Positions 6,343-11,014 of a stretch of 11,014 nt of DNA are shown here, piece after piece. The notes under the pieces were generated by a model. The model was not told the origin of the DNA and made no database searches. It worked only from the letters and a program-made list of their open reading frames with translations. Source of the stretch: CAMBDR01 sp046597185 (GTDB lineage: Bacteria > Pseudomonadota > Gammaproteobacteria > Burkholderiales > Burkholderiaceae_D); assembly GCA_046597185.1 (NCBI GenBank), contig JBKJLF010000507.1, positions 1 to 11,014 of the forward strand, read 5' to 3'. Every line of letters starts with the position of its first letter. Positions within the stretch are counted from its first letter, which is position 1. A program made the position numbers and the translations under genes.

Positions 6343-9300
6343 ACCAACACCCTTTCAATTCCACCCTGATTAGCCAGCGCCACAAACTCGGGCAGCCAGT
6401 TTTCACCCCACAAATGGCGCGCCATTTCCACCACGATGTAGTCGGACTTGGTGGACGAATCATCATCGTAGCGCGACAAGCCCTGCAGGCAAGCCGGACA
6501 ACTGGTCAGGATTTTTACATCGCCGGTAAAGCCATCGGCACGTAATTTGTCCGCACCCTTCACCATTTCCTCTTCTTTACGGAAGCGAATCTGGGTCGAA
6601 ATATCCGGCCGACTCACCGCCAGCGTACCCGCTTCACCGCAGCAACGATCATTCTTGGCAATGGCCACGTTATCCACGGTTTTGATCAAGGTATTCACGG
6701 TTTTTAACGGGTCTTGCAATTTCATCGGCGTGTGGCAAGGGTCGTGATACATATAGCGCGTGCCAGTGACGCCTTCCAGCCGCATGCCTTTTTCCATTAA
6801 AAATTCGTGGATATCAATGATGCGGCAACCGGGGAAGATTTTATCAAACTGGTAGCCCTGCAATTGGTCGTAACAGGTGCCGCACGACACCACCACGGTT
6901 TTAATATCCAGATAATTGAGCGTGTTGGCCATGCGGTGAAATAAGACCCGATTATCGGTGATGATTTTCTCCGCCTTGTCATAGTCGCCGCCACCGCGTT
7001 GCGGGTAGCCGCAGCATAAATACCCCGGCGGCAAGACCGTTTGCACGCCCACTTTCCACAGCATGGCTTGCGTGGCCAAACCGACTTGCGAAAACAAACG
7101 CTCCGAACCGCAACCGGGGAAGTAAAACACCGCTTCGCTATCGCTGGAGGTGGTGTGCGGATTGCGGATGATCGGGATGATTTCATCGTCTTCAATATCG
7201 AGCAAGGCGCGCGCGGTTTTCTTGGGTAAATTACCCGGCATTTTTTTGTTGATGAAGTGAATCACCTGTTCGCGAATCGGCGCTTTGCCCACCGTCAGCG
7301 GTGGTGCCTTGGTTTGCTTTTGCGCCAAAGCCTTGAAGAAATTGTGGCCCAGGCGTTGCGCTTTAAAGCCCCAGTCCATCATCAACAAACGCGTGGCTTT
7401 AATGGTTTTTGGGTCTTTCGCATTCAGGAAAAACATGGCAGCCTTAGTGCCAGGGTTGAAGGACTTTTTATTCATCTTGCGCAGTAAATTGCGCATATTC
7501 ATCGACACGTCGCCAAAGTCAATTTTCACCGGGCAAGGGGTGGCGCATTTGTGGCATACGGTGCAGTGTTCGGCCACGTCTTCAAATTCTTCCCAATGCT
7601 TGAGTGAAATGCCGCGCCGGGTTTGTTCTTCATACAAAAACGCTTCGATCAGGGCCGAGGTGGCGAGGATTTTATCACGTGGCGAATACAGCAAATTGGC
7701 GCGCGGCACATGGGTGGCGCACACGGGTTTGCATTTGCCGCAGCGCAGACAATCTTTGACGCTGGTGGCAATGGCACCGATATCGCTTTGCTGCATAATC
7801 AGCGATTCATGCCCCATCAAACCAAACGAGGGCGTGTAGGCATTGCGCAAATCGGCTTCCATATTCGGCAAATTCATGAGTTTGCCCAAGTTGAAGCGGC
7901 CTTCCGGGTCAATCCTTTGCTTGTAGGCGCGAAAATCGCCCAGTTCGGCTTCGGTTAAAAATTCGAGCTTGGTAATGCCGATGCCATGTTCGCCCGAGAT
8001 CACGCCATCCAGCGAGCGCGCCAGCAGCATGATGCGCGCCACCGCCGCGTGCGCGTCTTGCAGCATCGCATAGTTGTCGGAATTGACCGGTAAATTGGTA
8101 TGCACATTGCCATCGCCCGCATGCATATGCAGCGCCACGAACACGCGCCCACGCAATACGCGCTGGTGAATCGCGCTGCATTCATCCAAAATCAGTTGGA
8201 AGGCGGCACCGCTAAAAATTTGCCGCAAGCCGACACGAATTTCTTGTTTCCATGAAATGCGGATGCTGCGATCTTGCACCAGATCAAACAAACGCGCTTG
8301 CGGCTGGGTTTGTAAGCGTTCGGCGATTTGGCTGCGCCAGGTGCTACGTTGCGCTTCCGGGCATAAGGTGAGCCAGGTTTCTTGCGCTTGCAGCAGTGGT
8401 TTATCCATTTCATGCAGCAGATAGGTCCAGCGCGCAAACACCGTGTCGAGCAAGCTTTGCGCGGCCTGCACCCGGTCTTCCAGAATCTCAGCCGATGAAA
8501 TGCTGTCGCTACTGCCATCTTCGGTTTTGGCCAGCGGCAGTTCGCGCCGGGCAAAAAATTCGCGCAGGCCATCAATCAATTGCAATTTGTTTTTAATCGA
8601 TAATTCGATATTGATGCGTTCAATCCCATCGGTGTATTCGCCCATGCGCGGCAGCGGAATCACCACGTCTTCATTCACTTTAAAGGCATTGGTATGCTTG
8701 GCAATGGCGGCGGTGCGGGCGCGGTCGAGCCAAAACTTTTTGCGTGTTTCCGCACTGACGGCAATAAAACCTTCGCCCACGCGGGTGTTGGCAATGCGCA
8801 CCACTTCCGAGGCGGCATGCGCGACGGCGGCTTCGTCGTCGCCGACAATATCGCCAAACAAGGCCATTTTGGGTAGCACGCCGCGTTTGGATTTGGTGGC
8901 GTAGCCCACTGCGCGCAGATAGCGTTCGTCCAAATGCTCCAAGCCCGCCAGACGCAGCGTGGTATAGCTGGGGTCGCCATTTTTGGGCAGGCTTTCCAGG
9001 TAATCTTTGATTTCGACAATCGATGGAATCGCATCACGCGCCTGACCGAAAAATTCCAGACAAACGGTGCGGGTAAATTTGGGCATTTTGTGCAAAATCC
9101 AGCGCGCCGAGGTAATTAAACCATCGCAGCCTTCTTTTTGAATGCCAGGCAAACCGGCCAAAAACTTATCGGTCACGTCTTTACCCAGGCCTTCTTTACG
9201 AAATTGCCGGCCTGGTACTTCGAGCAGATCACTCTTGAACGGTTTTTGCTCGCCGGGGTGACGCCATTCGAGTTGGAATTTGGCCAGCGGTGCATCGTGA

Positions 9301-10394
9301 ATTTTGCCCAGATTGTGTTCCAGCCGCGTCACTTCCAGCCAATCGCCATTTGGGTCTACCATGCGCCAGGAGGCCAAATTATCCAGCGCGGTGCCCCATA
9401 ACACCGCTTTCTTGCCGCCGGCATTCATGGCAATATTGCCGCCAATGCACGACGCATCAGCCGAGGTGGGGTCTACCGCAAACACAAAACCAGCTTGTTC
9501 GGCAGCGTCCGATACGCGCCGGGTGACTACCCCGGCACCGCTGTAAATGGTGGCGTATTCTTGCTGCAGCCCCGGCAATTGGCGCATTTCCACCGCGCTC
9601 AAGCTAATCATTTTTTCGGTATTGATGACGGCCGACAAAGGCGTAAGGGGAATCGCCCCGCCAGTGTAACCCGTGCCACCGCCACGCGGAATAATGGTGA
9701 GGCCCAACTCAATACAGGCTTTGACCATGCCGGCGATTTCTTCTTCGGTATCGGGCGTGAGTACCACAAACGGGTATTCCACGCGCCAGTCGGTGGCGTC
9801 GGTGACGTGGGCTACGCGCGACATGCCATCGAATTTAATATTTTGCGCCTGGGTGCAGCGCCCCAGCACTTTGCGTGCGCGTTTGCGCAAATCCCAGGTT
9901 TGGCGGAATTCTTCGGCAAACTTGGCCACTGCCTTGCGTGCGGCGGCGAGTAATTGGCCCACATGGGCGATGCGCTGGGCGGCACTGGCCTGGTCGTCGT
10001 TGGGGTCGGTCAGCAAGCGGCGTTTTTCGACTTCGTTCAAGCGGTGGTTGAGCGCATCGATTAAGGCTTGACGCCGCTTGGGGTTGTCCAGCATATCGTC
10101 TTGCAGATACGGATTGCGCCGTACCACCCAAATATCGCCCAGTACTTCATACAACATGCGTGCCGAGCGACCAGTTTGCCGCGCACTGCGCAATTTGTCG
10201 AGCAAGGCCCAGGATGCTTCGCCCAATAAACGGATGACGATTTCGCGATCCGAAAATGAGGTGTAATTGTAGGGAATCTCACGCAGGCGCGCGGGTGCGG
10301 CGTCAGACAATATGGCTTGGACAGGTGCGGCGGCGAGTGCGACGGCGAGTGCGGGTGCGTTCATGGCAAAGGGCAGAGAAGGCAAAAGCTGCAT
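6339..10394 (-). CDS. DUF3683 FAD-binding oxidase / Fe-S (CCG-domain) oxidoreductase, D-2-hydroxyacid dehydrogenase-like
   Basis: A 1351-residue multidomain redox enzyme. Residues about 38-190 form the DUF3683 region. An FAD-binding PCMH domain follows, with IIPRGGGTGYTGGAIPL at 234-250 and SADASCIGGNIAMNAGG at 311-327. The FAD-linked oxidase C-terminal domain has LHMHAGDGNVH at 755-765 and GVISGEHGIG at 797-806. Two ferredoxin-type 4Cys motifs follow, CLRCGKCKPVC (882-892) and CTVCHKCATPC (944-954). Two CCG modules complete it: GCGSE, CCGYPQ (1127-1132) and SCGTC (1170-1174), then HDPCH, RCCGEAG (1250-1256) and SCPAC (1298-1302). The architecture equals glycolate oxidase GlcD plus GlcF, or D-lactate dehydrogenase, in one chain, so oxidation of a 2-hydroxyacid with electrons passed through Fe-S to quinone is likely; the substrate is unknown. 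I keep the ATG at 10394 (AGG 5 nt upstream). The ATG at 10364 (MNAPA) is an equally credible start. It is the first gene of a three-gene overlapping operon. Confidence 0.88.
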   Translation of the reverse strand: MQLLPSLPFAMNAPALAVALAAAPVQAILSDAAPARLREIPYNYTSFSDREIVIRLLGEASWALLDKLRSARQTGRSARMLYEVLGDIWVVRRNPYLQDDMLDNPKRRQALIDALNHRLNEVEKRRLLTDPNDDQASAAQRIAHVGQLLAAARKAVAKFAEEFRQTWDLRKRARKVLGRCTQAQNIKFDGMSRVAHVTDATDWRVEYPFVVLTPDTEEEIAGMVKACIELGLTIIPRGGGTGYTGGAIPLTPLSAVINTEKMISLSAVEMRQLPGLQQEYATIYSGAGVVTRRVSDAAEQAGFVFAVDPTSADASCIGGNIAMNAGGKKAVLWGTALDNLASWRMVDPNGDWLEVTRLEHNLGKIHDAPLAKFQLEWRHPGEQKPFKSDLLEVPGRQFRKEGLGKDVTDKFLAGLPGIQKEGCDGLITSARWILHKMPKFTRTVCLEFFGQARDAIPSIVEIKDYLESLPKNGDPSYTTLRLAGLEHLDERYLRAVGYATKSKRGVLPKMALFGDIVGDDEAAVAHAASEVVRIANTRVGEGFIAVSAETRKKFWLDRARTAAIAKHTNAFKVNEDVVIPLPRMGEYTDGIERINIELSIKNKLQLIDGLREFFARRELPLAKTEDGSSDSISSAEILEDRVQAAQSLLDTVFARWTYLLHEMDKPLLQAQETWLTLCPEAQRSTWRSQIAERLQTQPQARLFDLVQDRSIRISWKQEIRVGLRQIFSGAAFQLILDECSAIHQRVLRGRVFVALHMHAGDGNVHTNLPVNSDNYAMLQDAHAAVARIMLLARSLDGVISGEHGIGITKLEFLTEAELGDFRAYKQRIDPEGRFNLGKLMNLPNMEADLRNAYTPSFGLMGHESLIMQQSDIGAIATSVKDCLRCGKCKPVCATHVPRANLLYSPRDKILATSALIEAFLYEEQTRRGISLKHWEEFEDVAEHCTVCHKCATPCPVKIDFGDVSMNMRNLLRKMNKKSFNPGTKAAMFFLNAKDPKTIKATRLLMMDWGFKAQRLGHNFFKALAQKQTKAPPLTVGKAPIREQVIHFINKKMPGNLPKKTARALLDIEDDEIIPIIRNPHTTSSDSEAVFYFPGCGSERLFSQVGLATQAMLWKVGVQTVLPPGYLCCGYPQRGGGDYDKAEKIITDNRVLFHRMANTLNYLDIKTVVVSCGTCYDQLQGYQFDKIFPGCRIIDIHEFLMEKGMRLEGVTGTRYMYHDPCHTPMKLQDPLKTVNTLIKTVDNVAIAKNDRCCGEAGTLAVSRPDISTQIRFRKEEEMVKGADKLRADGFTGDVKILTSCPACLQGLSRYDDDSSTKSDYIVVEMARHLWGENWLPEFVALANQGGIERVLV
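10329..10352 (-). repeat. 12-bp tandem repeat (two clear units) at the N-terminus of the DUF3683 gene
   Basis: Two 12-bp units on the plus strand (ggcggcgagtgc and gacggcgagtgc) differ by one base and encode ALAA and ALAV. Flanking sequence looks like more decayed units. This gives an Ala-rich, low-complexity N-terminus that is not part of the DUF3683 fold. Confidence 0.6.
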
Positions 10395-10455
10395 TTTAGC
10401 CTATTGCGCTGCACCACGCTGGAATAGCCTTAAAATCCGCTTGAGAAATTGTTGC

Positions 10456-10490
10456 ACAATATCGCACTTGGAGTGAATACTCCAGGTAAA
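10456..10490 (-). promoter_or_regulatory. Candidate promoter/operator with a perfect 16-bp dyad upstream of the DUF3683 operon
   Basis: The dyad tggagt-gaat-actcca (10469-10484) has 6-bp perfect arms, extending to 8 with one G-T mismatch. On the minus strand TTTACC (10485-10490) lies directly before it, and AT-rich CGATATTGT follows. The dyad thus fills the 20-bp spacer between a -35-like TTTACC and CGATAT (10459-10464). Such a long spacer with a central dyad is the layout used by MerR-family activators. No MerR gene is visible here, so this is inference. The rest of the 10395-10546 gap holds no gene or strong terminator that I can see. Confidence 0.35.
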
Positions 10491-10546
10491 TTCAGCGATT
10501 TTGCCGGATTAAGCTTGGCATGAAGCGGATTTGGCCGTGTTTTATT

Positions 10547-11014
10547 CTAACTGAGCAAGCGTGCCCACCAGGCATTGGGCACTTGCAACAGGATTTCTGT
10601 CATGACGATGTAGCGTAACAGTTTGCCAATAGCCATGTAGCCGATGGATGGCCAAAATGGCAATTTTAACCACCCACCCAAGGTGGCGATGGGGTCGCCA
10701 ATGCCGGGTAGCCAGGTCAGCAGCATGGCTTTGGGGCCAAATCGCAACAGCCAGCCAAACCAATTGGTGCTGCGCTCTTTGGCAAAAGCTTGTTTTGCAC
10801 CGTAGCCGATCCAATAATTGACTGCACCGCCCAGGGTATTGCCTGCGGTAGCAATGAAAATCGTAGCCCAATACAGCGCAGGATTGACTTTAATTACAGC
10901 AAACACGGCTGGCTCGGAGCCAAGCGGGATCAGTGTGGCGGAAATAAAACTCACTAAAAACACCGACCCCAGGCCGATTTGCGGGACAGCCAGAACCGAA
11001 AGAAACCATGCAAC
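10547..11014 (-). CDS. YqaA-type (DedA/SNARE-associated-like) inner-membrane protein, 5' end outside the window
   Basis: The frame is open from the TAG at 10547-10549 to the right edge, giving 155 codons with no start in the edge-proximal part that must be used. A GTG at 10963 is possible, but the 17 codons before it (ending LAVPQIGLGS) read as normal membrane-protein sequence, so the true start is probably beyond the window. Features of the YqaA family are visible: FLVSFISATLIPLGSEPAVF, then GNTLGGAVNYWIGYGAK, and LRFGPKAMLLTWLPGIGDPIATLGGWLKL. These alternate hydrophobic segments with Gly/Pro-rich re-entrant-like stretches. The protein is a small polytopic inner-membrane protein; the transport or scramblase-like role of the wider superfamily is not proven for YqaA. 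It is separated by about 150 bp from the next operon and so is probably an independent unit. Confidence 0.82.
   Translation of the reverse strand, partial: VAWFLSVLAVPQIGLGSVFLVSFISATLIPLGSEPAVFAVIKVNPALYWATIFIATAGNTLGGAVNYWIGYGAKQAFAKERSTNWFGWLLRFGPKAMLLTWLPGIGDPIATLGGWLKLPFWPSIGYMAIGKLLRYIVMTEILLQVPNAWWARLLS

Noticed and set aside
7285..7839. Plus-strand open frame of about 184 codons inside the DUF3683 gene
   Set aside because: It lies opposite the Fe-S cysteine motifs of a strongly supported gene and shows no domain or ribosome site.
10961..10963. GTG at 10963 as the real start of the YqaA-like gene
   Set aside because: The upstream 17 codons remain open to the window edge and look like the expected N-terminal membrane segment, so the gene is more likely cut by the edge.
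1..11014. CRISPR array, tRNA, rRNA or riboswitch
   Set aside because: I saw no regularly spaced direct repeats of CRISPR size, no cloverleaf-like or rRNA-like stretch, and the two non-coding gaps are short and lack complex conserved folds.

Overview
The window reads as chromosomal DNA from a betaproteobacterium of the order Burkholderiales. An Oxalobacteraceae-like genome fits best, but the genus cannot be fixed from sequence alone. The support is the gene set: a very large DUF3683 FAD/Fe-S oxidoreductase followed by a HIT protein and a DUF971 protein, plus a CoA-dependent aminobenzoate/salicylate catabolic cluster. GC content is moderate. All intact genes lie on the minus strand; the only plus-strand coding signal is a transposase remnant.

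Layout in transcription order (right to left). (1) 10547-11014 holds a YqaA-type membrane protein that runs off the right edge. (2) About 150 bp of non-coding DNA (10395-10546) carries a perfect 16-bp dyad in a promoter-like setting. (3) A tightly packed three-gene unit follows: the 1351-residue DUF3683 oxidoreductase, a HIT-family protein and a DUF971 protein. Both junctions are 4-base ATGA overlaps. (4) A junction region (5009-5494) contains a broken RAYT/Y1-type transposase on the plus strand and candidate minus-strand promoters. (5) The catabolic operon comes next: an aryl-CoA ligase, a two-domain flavin monooxygenase/old-yellow-enzyme-type reductase, an SDR dehydrogenase, and the first 17 codons of another gene at the left edge, probably a MarR-type regulator. 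Spacings are 22 bp, 1 bp and a 1-base stop/start overlap.

How the genes work together. The ligase would activate 2-aminobenzoate (anthranilate) or salicylate to its CoA thioester. The fused monooxygenase/reductase would hydroxylate the ring at C5 and, in the 2-aminobenzoyl-CoA case, also reduce it without classical ring-cleavage dioxygenation. The SDR would oxidise a later hydroxyl intermediate. The right-hand operon looks like housekeeping redox metabolism: a 2-hydroxyacid dehydrogenase-like enzyme with two ferredoxin-type Fe-S motifs and two CCG-type cysteine modules. From memory of related genomes, ubiE and other ubiquinone genes often follow DUF971. Here a transposase remnant and the catabolic operon follow instead, which suggests a rearrangement or insertion boundary.

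The main unexpected pattern is a series of short in-frame tandem repeats (units of 9, 12 or 15 bp) in five neighbouring genes. Nearly all lie at extended N-termini or in linkers. I see no wholly new multi-gene system; the window is mostly recognisable metabolism.
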